A stretch of DNA of 64,000 nucleotides from Bacteroidales bacterium UBA6192 (GCA_002422725.1 DITE01000023.1:1-64000); one strand, 5' to 3'; shown: positions 9,002 through 18,216, counted from the stretch's first letter. Notes: generated by a model not told the origin, from the sequence alone. Numbers and translations: made by a program.

Positions 9002-9691
9002 TTAGCTGGTTGCACATGCCGCCGCTGCCACACTTACCCTGATCGAGCCGGCCTTTGAAAGGGCAATGGCACAGGCTTCTATCGTTGACCCGGTGGTGAT
9101 CACATCGTCAATTAGCAGTATGTGTTTGCCGGCAAATGCTTCAGGGTTTTTGAGCACAAAAATACCTTTTACATTTTCCCATCGGGCCGCTCGCGATTTT
9201 TTTGTTTGCGTGGCGGTTGTGCTTGCCCTGATCAGGTTGTTGATGTTCACCGGCCAGTTGGTCATTTCTGAAATGCCTTTGGCGATCACTTCACTTTGAT
9301 TATACCCTCTTTTACGCTGCCGTTTTGGGTGCAGGGGAACCGGAACAATCACATCAATGCTTCTGTACAGTGGCGATTCAATCAGTCTTTTGCCAAGTTC
9401 CTGCCCGAGAAAAATACCGGCATCCCGGTTATTTTTGTATTTAAGCTCGTGGATCAGATGCTGAACTTTACCCTTTTTCGAGAAAAAATACATCCCGGTA
9501 ACCTGCTCAAAGCGTATCCGGCCCCAGAACATGCGGGCAACGGGATTATCGGTCACCAGCTCATATCCTGTATCGGGCAGCAGGTGCCTGCACGACAGGC
9601 AAACTGTGTTCTCGTTACGGTGCAGCAGGGTGCCACAGGCAGCACATATCTCCGGATAGAAAAGCGACAACAGGTCATTTAATAAGCGCAT
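9002..9691 (-). CDS. comF: ComF-family phosphoribosyltransferase-like protein
   Basis: The product has 229 residues from the ATG at 9691; an in-frame TTG at 9709 is less likely. An N-terminal zinc-ribbon-like region has two Cys pairs (CAAC and CLSC). A type I phosphoribosyltransferase fold follows, with VPVPLHPKRQRKRGYNQSE and the PRPP-binding loop HILLIDDVITTGST. ComF/GntX proteins are linked to DNA uptake in naturally competent bacteria, but their biochemical role is poorly known. The gene is divergent from the ABC ATPase at 9814. Confidence 0.88.
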   Translation of the reverse strand: MRLLNDLLSLFYPEICAACGTLLHRNENTVCLSCRHLLPDTGYELVTDNPVARMFWGRIRFEQVTGMYFFSKKGKVQHLIHELKYKNNRDAGIFLGQELGKRLIESPLYRSIDVIVPVPLHPKRQRKRGYNQSEVIAKGISEMTNWPVNINNLIRASTTATQTKKSRAARWENVKGIFVLKNPEAFAGKHILLIDDVITTGSTIEACAIALSKAGSIRVSVAAAACATS

Positions 9692-9783
9692 GTTGGCTTG
9701 TGTTTGCAAAACGAAATTAAGAAGAATTGCACAATTGGCCTATCATTTTCTTTGCTATCTTTCGTCCTCAAGGCTGTTTTCTT

Positions 9784-9791
9784 TACCTTTG
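9784..9791 (+). promoter_or_regulatory. -7 box of the fused ABC ATPase gene
   Basis: TACCTTTG matches TAnnTTTG, 22 nt upstream of the ATG at 9814. A TTC rather than TTG stands at the -33 distance, so this is a partial promoter match. Confidence 0.4.
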
Positions 9792-9813
9792 TTCACTAGA
9801 TTTCCGCCTCACC

Positions 9814-11523
9814 ATGCCACAAAACCCGCTGCTTCGGCTCGAATCGCTCAATGTGTTGTTCAAACAGGCCTCAGGGTGGTTTCCTGCCGTGACGGAGGCA
9901 AACTTTAGCCTCGAAGCCGGAAAAACCCTTGGTATTGTGGGCGAGTCGGGCTCGGGCAAGTCGGTCACTTCGCTTGCCCTGATTGGACTCCTCCCACCGG
10001 GTCAGTCGAGGGTTGAAGCCCAAAAAATGATCTTCGAGGGTCACGACATTCTTCATCTGAATTATAAGCAACGTTCGGCAATACGCGGCAACCGTATGGC
10101 CATGATTTTTCAGGAGCCCATGACTTCGCTCAATCCGGTGTTCCGATGTGGATATCAGGTGGCTGAAGCCATTCAGGCTCACCGTCCCATGATTAGAAGC
10201 GAAGCTTACCGTGAAGTTATTGAGCTGTTTCATAAAGTGAAACTGCCCAGGCCTGCCGAAATGTTTCGGGCTTACCCTCACGAAATCTCTGGCGGACAAA
10301 AACAGCGGGTGATGATTGCGATGGCCATTGCCAATAAGCCCTCTTTGCTTATCGCCGATGAACCCACCACGGCATTGGATGTGACGGTGCAGAAAGATAT
10401 CCTGAACCTGTTGAAAAGCCTGCAACAAGAAACAGGCATGGCCATGATTTTTATTTCACACGACCTGAATGTTGTGGGAAGTATTGCCGATACGATTGCG
10501 GTGATGCATCAGGGACGTATCGTCGAACAGGGTGACACCCATCGTGTTATGCATGCACCGCATCACAACTACACCAAAAACCTACTGGCTTGCCGGCCTC
10601 CTAAAGATGTGCGTCTGAGCCGTTTGCCCGTGTCATCCGAATTTAACAGCAACCGCTGGCCTGGCGGGCCTGAACAGCTGCGAAAAGAACTGGCTGTTGA
10701 TCCAGCTGATCGGTTAGCGTGGCATAATGAATTATACACGCGCGAACCCCTTCTGAAAGTAGACCAGTTGAAGGTGTGGTTTCCTGTTCGTCACGGTTTA
10801 TTCGCGAAGGTTAGAAATCACATAAAGGCTGTTGACACAGTGAGTTTTGAGGTGTTTCCGGGCGAAACCCTGGGTTTGGTGGGCGAATCGGGCTGCGGCA
10901 AAACAACCCTTGGCAGGGCTATTCTCAGGTTGCAGACCTATGATTCAGGATCGGTTATATATGAAAATCAGGATATAACAAAACTTGGAGCAGGGGAGAT
11001 GCGGAGGTTGCGAAAAAAAATTCAGATCGTGTTTCAGGATCCCTATTCATCGCTTAACCCCAGAATTCCGATTGGCGAGGCCATTAAAGAACCAATGATA
11101 GTGCATGGATTGCATGGTGATGATAAAACACGGAAAGCAAAAGTGATGGAATTGCTCCATCAGGTAGGCATGGAACCGGATCACTACTACCGTTATCCGC
11201 ATGAGTTTTCGGGTGGGCAGCGCCAGCGAATCTGCATTGCCCGCGCTCTGGCGGTGGAACCACGTTTACTGGTTTGCGACGAATCGGTGTCGGCACTCGA
11301 TGTGTCGGTGCAGGCTCAGGTGCTCAACCTGCTGAATAAGTTGAAAATTGAATTGGGGCTTACATACATCTTTATCTCACACGATTTGTCTGTCGTCCGC
11401 TTTATGTCGGACCGTATTATGGTGATGCGAAATGGGATTATGGAAGAACTGGCCGAAGCTGACAGCCTTTACGAAAACCCGCAAAACGAATACACCCGGA
11501 AGCTGATTGCGGCTATTCCGTGA
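9814..11523 (+). CDS. Fused peptide/nickel-type ABC transporter ATPase (DppD-DppF-like)
   Basis: The product has 569 residues from the ATG at 9814 and carries two complete ABC ATPase domains in one chain. Domain 1 has Walker A GESGSGKS, signature SGGQKQR and Walker B LLIADEPTTALD. Domain 2 has GESGCGKT, SGGQRQR and LLVCDESVSALD. Each half is followed by an oligopeptide-type C-terminal extension (for example HNYTKNLLACRPP and NEYTRKLIAAIP). Such fused ATPases energise import of peptides, nickel or glutathione. No permease or binding-protein gene is adjacent, so the partner subunits must lie elsewhere. The Ser after the Walker B Glu in domain 2 is common in this subfamily. Confidence 0.92.
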   Translation: MPQNPLLRLESLNVLFKQASGWFPAVTEANFSLEAGKTLGIVGESGSGKSVTSLALIGLLPPGQSRVEAQKMIFEGHDILHLNYKQRSAIRGNRMAMIFQEPMTSLNPVFRCGYQVAEAIQAHRPMIRSEAYREVIELFHKVKLPRPAEMFRAYPHEISGGQKQRVMIAMAIANKPSLLIADEPTTALDVTVQKDILNLLKSLQQETGMAMIFISHDLNVVGSIADTIAVMHQGRIVEQGDTHRVMHAPHHNYTKNLLACRPPKDVRLSRLPVSSEFNSNRWPGGPEQLRKELAVDPADRLAWHNELYTREPLLKVDQLKVWFPVRHGLFAKVRNHIKAVDTVSFEVFPGETLGLVGESGCGKTTLGRAILRLQTYDSGSVIYENQDITKLGAGEMRRLRKKIQIVFQDPYSSLNPRIPIGEAIKEPMIVHGLHGDDKTRKAKVMELLHQVGMEPDHYYRYPHEFSGGQRQRICIARALAVEPRLLVCDESVSALDVSVQAQVLNLLNKLKIELGLTYIFISHDLSVVRFMSDRIMVMRNGIMEELAEADSLYENPQNEYTRKLIAAIP

Positions 11524-11539
11524 TAACTAAAAATTATCT

Positions 11540-11790
11540 CTTTGTGTCACTCTGTGATTCTTAGCGCAACTTTGTGCAATAGCTATTACACAGAGAGCCA
11601 CAAAGAAGACACTAAGGTTCTCAAAGTAGAAGATAAAACATCAAAATAGAAAGCAGTCAGGATAGTTTTTATTGATTTTTAATCAATTATCACTTTGTGT
11701 CGCTCTGTGATTCTTCGAGCAACTTTGTGCAATAGCTATTACACAGAGAGCCACAAAGAAGAAGATAAAACATCAAAATAGAAAGCAGTC
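11540..11790. repeat. Two direct copies of a palindromic CTTTGTG...CACAAAG repeat
   Basis: Between the ABC gene and rnr, a unit beginning CTTTGTGTC(A/G)CTCTGTGATTC and ending GAGCCACAAAGAAG occurs at 11540-11608 and 11693-11762. Each copy is an imperfect inverted repeat (CTTTGTG / CACAAAG outer arms). Each is followed by the shared tail AGATAAAACATCAAAATAG and AAGCAGTC; copy 1 carries a 19-bp insertion before the tail. No coding sequence was seen in 11524-11850. Confidence 0.8.
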
Positions 11791-11803
11791 CAAACCGGCT
11801 GCA

Positions 11804-11834
11804 TTGAAACCCATCCGAACAATGATTACCTTTG
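11804..11834 (+). promoter_or_regulatory. Bacteroidota sigma-A-type promoter of rnr
   Basis: TTG (11804-11806), a 20-nt spacer and TACCTTTG (11827-11834) match the TTG-N19-21-TAnnTTTG consensus exactly. The start codon lies 16 nt downstream. Confidence 0.7.
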
Positions 11835-11850
11835 CCAAAACAGCCTAGCC

Positions 11851-14031
11851 ATGTCAAGAAAGAAAAACGCCGGAACCGGCAAGAAAGACACCTTTACCAA
11901 TACCATACTGAGCATTTTTGGTGCCAATCCATTCAAAGCCTACAATTACAAACAGATTGCCAAACTGTTGGGCATCAAGGACAAGGCCGGAAAAGACCTT
12001 GTCGTGAACATACTCGAGGAGCTCAAGAAAGCTGGTCAGCTGACCGAAGACAAACCATTCAGGTATATGCTGAGCAAAAAAGTGCTGAGTGAATTTACCA
12101 ATAAGAAAGATTTTGTCACCGGAAAGGTAGATATGAAAAGCACCGGTAAAGCCTATGTGAGCCCCGACAATGGTGGGGAAGACATTTTCATAGGCCCTAA
12201 CAACACTGCCCAGGCACTTCACGAAGACCTTGTGAAGGTGATGCTTTTCCCCAAAAGGAAAAACCACAAGACCGAAGGACAAATTGTTGAGATCATCAAA
12301 CGAAACAAAACCGACTATGTGGGTGTGATTGAGGTGGGCAAGGAATTCGGCTTTTTGATCCCTGACAGCCAGAATATGGCCGTGGATATTTTTGTTCCCA
12401 AATCGGCCCTGAACAAAGCAAAGAACGGCGAAAAAGTGATTGTCAGGATTACCGACTGGCCCGAGCAATCCAAAAACCCATTTGGCGAGGTGATCCATGT
12501 GCTTGGCAAACCCGGTGAGAACAATGTGGAAATGCAATCGATTCTGGCCGAGCACAGTTTCCCGCTTTCATTCTCCGCGGAGGTTGAACGCCAGGCCGAT
12601 GCAATCAGCGATGTGATCGGCGAGGCAGAATTGGCCAGAAGGCGGGATTTCAGGGAAATTACCACCCTTACCATTGATCCGGCCGATGCCAAGGATTTTG
12701 ACGATGCCCTTTCGCTCCGGAAACTCGAAAACGGAAATTGGGAAGTGGGCGTGCATATTGCCGATGTGTCGCACTTTGTTACCGAAGGATCGGCCATTGA
12801 CGCCGAGGCCCAGGAGCGCGGCACCTCAGTCTATCTGGTCGACCGTGTTATTCCCATGCTGCCCGAGAAGCTATCGAATATGGTATGCTCACTCAGACCC
12901 AACGAAGATAAACTGTGTTTTGCTGCGGTCTTTGAACTCAACAGCGAAGCCGAGATACTCCATGAATGGTTTGGAAAAACAGTGATCAGGTCGGTCAGAC
13001 GTTTCAACTACGACGAAGTGCAGGCCATACTCGAAGGTGGCGAAGGCGACCTGAAAGAAGAATTGCTGCTTCTCAACGGTCTTGCTGTCAAACTCAGGGC
13101 CAAAAGAATGGCCAGTGGTTCCATCAATTTCCACTCTGAAGAGGTCAAGTTTATCCTCGATGCCAATGGCAAGCCAATCGACACCTTCGTGAAAGTGCAG
13201 AAAGAAAGCAATATGCTCATCGAAGACTTTATGTTGCTGGCCAACAAAAGGGTAGCCGAACATATTGGCAAACCAGAGGGCAAAAAGAAGCCCAAAACAT
13301 TCATTTACAGGATACACGACGAACCAAACCCTGAGAAACTGAATACTTTTGTCCAGTTTGTTTCCAAGCTGGGTTACCAGATGAACATCAGCTCGCGGCA
13401 ACGCTTAGTTACTTCATACAACAAACTTTTTGAAGCGGTGGAAGGGAAAGGGGAGAAATCCCTCATCGAAACGGTTGCCATCCGCACTATGGCCAAAGCC
13501 GAATACAGCACACAAAATATCGGGCATTATGGTTTGGCTTTCCCCTACTATACCCACTTCACTTCGCCCATCCGCCGCTATCCCGACTTAATGGTGCACC
13601 GGCTGCTTGAGAAGTACCTCGAAGGCAAACCATCGGTGAAAGAGGAAGACTATGAGCCTGTTTGCCAGCACGCTTCGGAAATGGAACGCCGGGCTGCCGA
13701 AATGGAACGCGAATCGGTGAAGTACAAACAGGCCGAATACCTGATGGATAAGATCGGAAAGATGTTCGATGGACAGATATCAGGCGTGAGCAAGTGGGGC
13801 ATTTTTGTCGAACTGAAAGGCAGCAAATGCGAAGGCATGGTGCGTTACAACGAGATGCCGGGAGATTATTACTACCTCGATGAAGACAACTACCAGGTGA
13901 TTGGTCAGAGTCACGGCAAAGTGTTCAGGCTGGGTGATCCGGTAACGATCAGGGTAAAAAAGGTGGACCTTGCCCGGAAAAAACTCGATTTTGTTATCGT
14001 AAACACCGATCCGGCAAGGGATTGGGATTGA
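11851..14031 (+). CDS. rnr: Ribonuclease R
   Basis: The 726-residue product is a 3'-5' processive exoribonuclease of the RNase II/R family. Order of domains: a basic N-terminus, a winged-helix segment (about 15-75), cold-shock domains (about 80-240), the RNB catalytic domain (about 270-600) and a C-terminal S1 domain (about 635-720). The metal-binding acidic residues are D276, D282, D284 and D285 in TIDPADAKDFDD, which align with D201/D207/D209/D210 of E. coli RNase II. The HYGLAFPYYTHFTSPIRRYPD region is also typical. The gene has its own consensus promoter and ends 4 bp from the convergent T9SS gene. Confidence 0.96.
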   Translation: MSRKKNAGTGKKDTFTNTILSIFGANPFKAYNYKQIAKLLGIKDKAGKDLVVNILEELKKAGQLTEDKPFRYMLSKKVLSEFTNKKDFVTGKVDMKSTGKAYVSPDNGGEDIFIGPNNTAQALHEDLVKVMLFPKRKNHKTEGQIVEIIKRNKTDYVGVIEVGKEFGFLIPDSQNMAVDIFVPKSALNKAKNGEKVIVRITDWPEQSKNPFGEVIHVLGKPGENNVEMQSILAEHSFPLSFSAEVERQADAISDVIGEAELARRRDFREITTLTIDPADAKDFDDALSLRKLENGNWEVGVHIADVSHFVTEGSAIDAEAQERGTSVYLVDRVIPMLPEKLSNMVCSLRPNEDKLCFAAVFELNSEAEILHEWFGKTVIRSVRRFNYDEVQAILEGGEGDLKEELLLLNGLAVKLRAKRMASGSINFHSEEVKFILDANGKPIDTFVKVQKESNMLIEDFMLLANKRVAEHIGKPEGKKKPKTFIYRIHDEPNPEKLNTFVQFVSKLGYQMNISSRQRLVTSYNKLFEAVEGKGEKSLIETVAIRTMAKAEYSTQNIGHYGLAFPYYTHFTSPIRRYPDLMVHRLLEKYLEGKPSVKEEDYEPVCQHASEMERRAAEMERESVKYKQAEYLMDKIGKMFDGQISGVSKWGIFVELKGSKCEGMVRYNEMPGDYYYLDEDNYQVIGQSHGKVFRLGDPVTIRVKKVDLARKKLDFVIVNTDPARDWD

Positions 14032-14035
14032 ACAC

Positions 14036-15631
14036 TCAGCGCACTACCAACCTCCCCCATTGCCATTTGTTGCCATCCCACAACCTTACAACATACAAAC
14101 CGACAGGGAGCTCAGCGGTTTCTATCATGTGAAAATTGCTCGCGGGTTGTGCCTTGTAGAGCAGCATACCTGTGGAGCTGTAAAGCTCTATTTGCATGTC
14201 TGTTAAGGGAATATTTGCAGGCAGTTGCAGCCATGCTTCGGTGGCGGCGGGGTTGGGGAAGATGTTAATTGATTGCTGGTTTGCAACCGGATTGTGTATA
14301 TGGGTGGTATCATCAAGGGCTATTTCGAACAACCAGGCATTGTAGTTGTGGAAGGTGCCGCATTGCACATCAAATGAAGGGCTGAAATTGCTTGATGCCG
14401 CAAACACATAATTGTAATCGCTTTTTTTGAGGACTGTATGCGGGTTTTCCAGCCTTTCACTCCACTTACCCCCGTAACATTGCTGCCACAGCAATTCACC
14501 TTCACCATTTAATTTAACTACCCATATATCAGTATAATTGTGAGCAATGGAATGGTTGCCACTGACATCGCCATCAATAGAATTTGTTGTGCCAATGACA
14601 ACAAAACCGCCATCAACTGTCTGAGTAATATAATTTGGATTATCGCTGCGATAACCTCCCAGACATTTCTGCCAAACGATCTCCATTTGATTGTCCAAAC
14701 GAACTACCCATATGTCGCTTTTCTCTTCAGGTTGGTTGCCATGAAAACCTGAAACATCTCCATCGTTAGAGTGTGTGAAGGCAATGAAAGAATAACCATC
14801 ATCCAGTTCAATGAATGAGTAACCCAGATCGTAATGACTACCGCCATAGCAATACTGCGTAAGGATGTTGCCCTGTAGGTCAAGCTCAACGATCCACACA
14901 TCGCCCCAGGCTCCGTCAGGAAAACATTCAACAAGCCCCCCGTGCCACTGCGCTGCCCCGATCATCATGATGTAACCTGCCTTGTTCACGATCATCGACA
15001 TGCAATTGTCAAGGCCATCATTGCCCAGGGTCTTCTCCCACTCAAGATTGCCCAACGAATCGCATTTAGCCATCCAGCAATCGCCGATGCCATAAAAATG
15101 GGTCACATCGCCACCACCAGTCCCTATACGGTCTATCATCACAAAACCGCCATCAGGGGTCAGGATCAAGTCCCTTGGATTGTCAACTCCAGTACAACCA
15201 TAGGTTTTCTCCCATAGGATATCACCCAGTCCATTGATTTTAACAACCCATAAATCTGCAAAACCATTGTTCCCGGATTGAACATCACCATCTGTTGATC
15301 CGGCATATCCAAAAATAAAGTACTCATCCTCAGATTTCTTAATCAATTTTTCAGGTGTTTCGCCAGATGAACCACCATAACATTTTTCCCAAAGCATTAT
15401 GCCAACACTATCGGTGCGTACCAACCAAATATCATTCGAGCCGTGATAGTTGGTAACCCCTTCTCCCGAATTCACTTCAAGGCCAAATAAATACCCTTCA
15501 CCAATAGATACAATTCCAAAAGCAAAGACATTTTCATCGTTTCCATAACACTGTTGCCATTTGATTACAGGGATTTGGGAAAAGGTGTTTAAGGTGCAAA
15601 AAAATAAGAAAGCAATTAAAAGATTTTTCAT
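14036..15631 (-). CDS. Secreted repeat protein with T9SS type A sorting domain
   Basis: The product has 531 residues with an N-terminal signal peptide (about 1-18, ending TFSQ). Roughly six to seven repeats of 50-65 residues follow, each with the pattern D(I/L)W(V/L)V(K/R)(L/I) .. G .. LW(Q/E)(K/Q) .. YGG. They probably form a beta-propeller-like surface domain. The last 75 residues (NIFPNPA..., YSSTGMLLYKA, GLYVVRLWDG, WGRLVVR) are a type A C-terminal sorting domain that targets the protein through the type IX secretion system. The function is unknown; the repeats resemble other uncharacterised Bacteroidota surface proteins. Remnants ending in almost the same tail (RLVVR) lie near the RAYT gene at 17.5 and 18.3 kb. 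Confidence 0.85.
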   Translation of the reverse strand: MKNLLIAFLFFCTLNTFSQIPVIKWQQCYGNDENVFAFGIVSIGEGYLFGLEVNSGEGVTNYHGSNDIWLVRTDSVGIMLWEKCYGGSSGETPEKLIKKSEDEYFIFGYAGSTDGDVQSGNNGFADLWVVKINGLGDILWEKTYGCTGVDNPRDLILTPDGGFVMIDRIGTGGGDVTHFYGIGDCWMAKCDSLGNLEWEKTLGNDGLDNCMSMIVNKAGYIMMIGAAQWHGGLVECFPDGAWGDVWIVELDLQGNILTQYCYGGSHYDLGYSFIELDDGYSFIAFTHSNDGDVSGFHGNQPEEKSDIWVVRLDNQMEIVWQKCLGGYRSDNPNYITQTVDGGFVVIGTTNSIDGDVSGNHSIAHNYTDIWVVKLNGEGELLWQQCYGGKWSERLENPHTVLKKSDYNYVFAASSNFSPSFDVQCGTFHNYNAWLFEIALDDTTHIHNPVANQQSINIFPNPAATEAWLQLPANIPLTDMQIELYSSTGMLLYKAQPASNFHMIETAELPVGLYVVRLWDGNKWQWGRLVVR

Positions 15632-15640
15632 CGTTAATAA

Positions 15641-15682
15641 AAACCTGAACCATTCCCTGTTTTTGGGGAATGGTTCAGGTTT
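15641..15682 (-). terminator. Strong hairpin terminator
   Basis: A 17-bp perfect stem (AAACCTGAACCATTCCC and its complement) with an 8-nt loop lies directly after the stop of the minus-strand fragment at 15688. It is followed by only a moderate T-run on the minus strand, and probably separates that gene from the next one. Confidence 0.75.
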
Positions 15683-15687
15683 ATGTT

Positions 15688-15948
15688 TTAGTTAATAATT
15701 AATTTACCGCTTTTGCTCTGGCCATTGGCTTTCAGGTTGTAAAAATAGGTGCCTTTTTTTACTTCCCTAATGTCCCATAGCTGTTGGCCTTGTTTTGTTT
15801 TTAAGGCGAAGGAAATAACATTCCTGCCCTGTGCATCGGTTATTTGCAACTTCCTCGCTGGCGCGGATTTGTAACTTAGCAAAGCGATCTCATGAGGCGA
15901 AGCCGAATCATCCGTGCCACATTCAAATAAAATGATAAGTTTTGCCAT
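15688..15948 (-). pseudogene. Orphan T9SS type A sorting-domain fragment
   Basis: The 86-residue frame has no signal peptide. Its last 60 residues look like a sorting domain (ITDAQGRNVISFAL, VKKGTYFYNLKANG, SGKLIIN). A cargo protein without a signal peptide or a cargo domain cannot be exported, so this is best read as the 3' end of a lost T9SS gene. The part upstream (15949-16189) has no matching frame. It keeps its own terminator (15641-15682). It could alternatively be a small expressed cytoplasmic protein. Confidence 0.6.
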
Positions 15949-16189
15949 AGAGCTAATTCCTTTTGTTTACATTCATCTATTTTGGTTGACGTAATCTACT
16001 AAATGGCAATCCGTATAATGAATTTTGCACTTCATGAATCAAATGTACATAATTTGATTGTATCCTAATTATTTCATGTAAACATGATGGTTTAGCTTCT
16101 GTGTGGCACTTTGCAAACACTATTTGCATTTACAACCAATAAGACAGAAAACACGAGCATGAACAATCTAATGCGACTATCATGTTGTC

Positions 16190-17200
16190 CTAATATTTTA
16201 TAGTTTTTTGATTCCATGTTCTTTTGTTATTTTGAATGTTACATAAATAGATGCCCGGCGGGACACGTTCTAATGAAAATGTTATATCCCCTCCTTCATG
16301 AAAGATTTTTGATGAAAAAACTACTTGTCCACTGACATTCACTAATTTAATGTTTACAATGCCGTTATTTACTCCTTGTATAGTGAGGTTTTTGGTAAAA
16401 GGAATTGGCATAATATTTAAGCTTAGTTGACCCTCAAGTTCATTAGTTCCAAGCATAAAAGAGCAGTCGCCCGGTTCTTGGACGAAGTACTCACTGTAAT
16501 CCTCTATATAACCACTGGAGAAAAACCGCATTGTATCATTGATACTAACACAAGTTAATCCTTGATTTGTCAGACCCTGCATTCCATTAAAAGGTCCACA
16601 GAGTAGGTTGCCAACGCCTTCGATCCAAACTTGCCATGGGTGTTCATAAGAGTCTGGTGTAATGTTTGTCAAGTATATCACTTTATGCGTTTCTCCTTCT
16701 ACCTCAAAGTAAGTCGTACTATCTACAACATAACTATTCATTTCATTTGCAAACCAAACGGATACATTACTAATGGTATCACCTATGTTTGCCGTAAAAT
16801 CAAACAATACCCCCTCATCATTATTACTATTGGTTCCAGGAGGAAGATAAAACACCCTTCCTTCACCATCATTTCGGTATGCTCCCCAGTATTCTCCCTC
16901 AGTTCTTGTTCTATATTCAGCCGGGCTACTATGATTATCTGCTGAATGTTTCAGAGGTTTAATAATTTCTGGCCCAATAAAAGATGAAAAATATATTTTT
17001 GAGTAAGTATTGCCATCTATTACAGTATCAAAATCATATGACCCTACCTTAAAGTATAAATAATCAGAAGTTTCGCTTGTTCGGTCCGCAACTACCCATT
17101 GTACACTAGAATCAGGCAATGGTATGTAATTCTGCGAAAACCCAATCAGAGTCCCTGTCAGCAACAGGATAAATAAAAGTGCTGTTACATAATTTTTCAT
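16190..17200 (-). CDS. T9SS type A sorting domain-containing secreted protein
   Basis: The product has 336 residues with a signal peptide MKNYVTALLFILLLTG..GFSQ. The middle (about 25-250) is rich in beta strands and aromatic residues and contains phrases typical of unnamed Bacteroidota secreted proteins (SSFIGPEII, LFDFTANIGDTI, WQVWIEGVG, NQGLTCVS). The last 75 residues form a type A sorting domain (LNIMPIPFTKNLTIQG, LVNVSGQVVFSSK, PPGIYLCNIQNN). The composition is more AT-rich than the rnr side. The function is unknown. It may be the intact relative of the orphan domain at 15688. Confidence 0.8.
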   Translation of the reverse strand: MKNYVTALLFILLLTGTLIGFSQNYIPLPDSSVQWVVADRTSETSDYLYFKVGSYDFDTVIDGNTYSKIYFSSFIGPEIIKPLKHSADNHSSPAEYRTRTEGEYWGAYRNDGEGRVFYLPPGTNSNNDEGVLFDFTANIGDTISNVSVWFANEMNSYVVDSTTYFEVEGETHKVIYLTNITPDSYEHPWQVWIEGVGNLLCGPFNGMQGLTNQGLTCVSINDTMRFFSSGYIEDYSEYFVQEPGDCSFMLGTNELEGQLSLNIMPIPFTKNLTIQGVNNGIVNIKLVNVSGQVVFSSKIFHEGGDITFSLERVPPGIYLCNIQNNKRTWNQKTIKY

Positions 17201-17412
17201 TTTTGTTTGTATTGGTTATTATGGAATATACATTGCCTAATCACCCGGCCGTTCAGCAAATCGTGTTTGAAAAAACAATCTTTCTGGAAGGAAATCATTG
17301 TTCTGTTGTTGAGGCTGCTAAGGTAATAAATGAAAAGGCAGGTGTCAATAGAGAATGTTAAGTTTTTGACACTTTCGGGCTTGACTTAATGGAAAGGATA
17401 CCTAGTATTTGT

Positions 17413-17439
17413 GACCACGCGAAAGATTCGCGCGGTAGC
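17413..17439. repeat. REP palindrome outside the RAYT element
   Basis: GACCACGCGAAAGATTCGCG and CGGTAGC form a palindromic hairpin. It matches the element-end palindrome at 18162-18188 exactly and resembles that at 18217-18261. Confidence 0.8.
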
Positions 17440-17450
17440 TGTGAGAAACC

Positions 17451-17502
17451 CTACCGCACCACCAGTCTCCCGCTTTGCCATGTGCCTCCTTCGGAAATGT
17501 TC
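17451..17502 (-). pseudogene. Degenerate T9SS C-terminal tail (copy A)
   Basis: On the minus strand this reads NISEGGTWQSGRLVVR followed by TAG, close to the LWDGNKWQWGRLVVR end of the cargo protein at 14036-15631. No open frame continues upstream, so only the tail of a sorting domain is left. Confidence 0.55.
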
Positions 17503-17512
17503 AACAACCCGC

Positions 17513-17541
17513 CGCTGCCGCGCGAATCCCTTCGCGTGGCC
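17513..17541. repeat. Right-end palindrome of the full RAYT element (downstream of the gene)
   Basis: The block CGCTGCCGCGCGAATCCCTT followed by CGCGTGGCC directly abuts the RAYT stop codon at 17542-17544. It is identical over its length to part of the 33-bp terminal inverted repeats of the mini-element at 31111-31381. Confidence 0.85.
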
Positions 17542-18096
17542 TTATTTAGCAACAATAACTCCATCCAAAATACCTTTTTCTCCACTATAATCTATGGCAC
17601 TACTGTAAACATAATCTTCAGGCTTAAATACAAGCCCTTCTTCAACAGGATTATAATGAATGTAGTTCAACTTTTCCTGTATCACTTTGTTGCTCCAAAG
17701 TTCAATTGGCATATTATCATGCCTCCAAAACTGAAAGTTTGTAACATTGGTTGATTGATCTGCTGCTTTCTTAAATTGCTCCAACAACCATTCTCTCCTG
17801 CTTTCTGCTTGATTATCCTTTATTGCCTGCACTATCTTTTTACTGGTGTATCGTTTAAAATCTCCCAATAACAGCTCAGGCTTTTGGCCTTCTGAACTTC
17901 TAAATATTAAGTGAACATGGCTTTTCATAATGCACCATGCAAAAACTTCCATTCCTTTATTCTGCTGACAAAAACGAAGGGCATCCAAGACTATATTTTT
18001 GTACTCGTTCCTCGTGAATACATCAATCCACTCCACTACAGCAAAGCTAACAAAATAAACTCCTTCCGGATTTCGGAACTTGTAGTTACGGCTCAT
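17542..18096 (-). CDS. REP-associated tyrosine transposase (RAYT, Y1 family)
   Basis: The 184-residue product is a single-domain HUH nuclease. The HUH motif is H60-V-H62 in CIMKSHVHLIF, and the nucleophile is Tyr145 in KLNYIHYNPVEEGLV, the motif typical of TnpA_REP proteins. RAYTs bind and cut single-stranded REP hairpins. Here REP palindromes directly abut both sides of the gene (17513-17541 and 18162-18188), as expected. An internally deleted copy of the same unit lies at 31111-31381, with the same first 20 and last 26 codons. The frame is intact, so the gene may be active and may mobilise the mini-element in trans. Confidence 0.9.
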   Translation of the reverse strand: MSRNYKFRNPEGVYFVSFAVVEWIDVFTRNEYKNIVLDALRFCQQNKGMEVFAWCIMKSHVHLIFRSSEGQKPELLLGDFKRYTSKKIVQAIKDNQAESRREWLLEQFKKAADQSTNVTNFQFWRHDNMPIELWSNKVIQEKLNYIHYNPVEEGLVFKPEDYVYSSAIDYSGEKGILDGVIVAK

Positions 18097-18161
18097 TTAA
18101 CAAATATAATTCTTTTAAGCATATTGCCATGAGAAAGATTCTTGGTTTTAATAGTATTCGT

Positions 18162-18188
18162 GACCACGCGAAAGATTCGCGCGGTAGC
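18162..18188. repeat. Left-end REP palindrome of the RAYT element
   Basis: GACCACGCGAAAGATTCGCG followed by CGGTAGC. In gene orientation the sequence between it and the RAYT ATG matches the corresponding leader of the mini-element at 31144-31203 (the AAGAATCTTTCTC / AGGAATCTTTTCTC and GGCAATATGCTTAAAAGA blocks). Confidence 0.8.
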
Positions 18189-18216
18189 AGTGATTCTTGG
18201 TTTTAATAGGATTAGT

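Larger units (their letters stand above)
17201..17541. other. Intergenic stretch with T9SS-tail remnant and REP palindromes
   Basis: No convincing gene. The stretch contains a short inverted repeat (GTGTCAA...TTGACAC, 17342-17372), a REP palindrome (17413-17439), a degenerate T9SS tail (17451-17502) and the terminal palindrome of the RAYT element (17513-17541). A 60-codon plus-strand frame at 17179-17361 has no recognisable features. Confidence 0.6.

Noticed and set aside
9814..11523. A complete peptide-import operon
   Set aside because: Only the fused ATPase is present; no permease or solute-binding gene is adjacent.
17179..17361. A 60-codon plus-strand frame downstream of the RAYT flank
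   Set aside because: No signal peptide, motif or promoter; the sequence next to it is repeat and remnant DNA.
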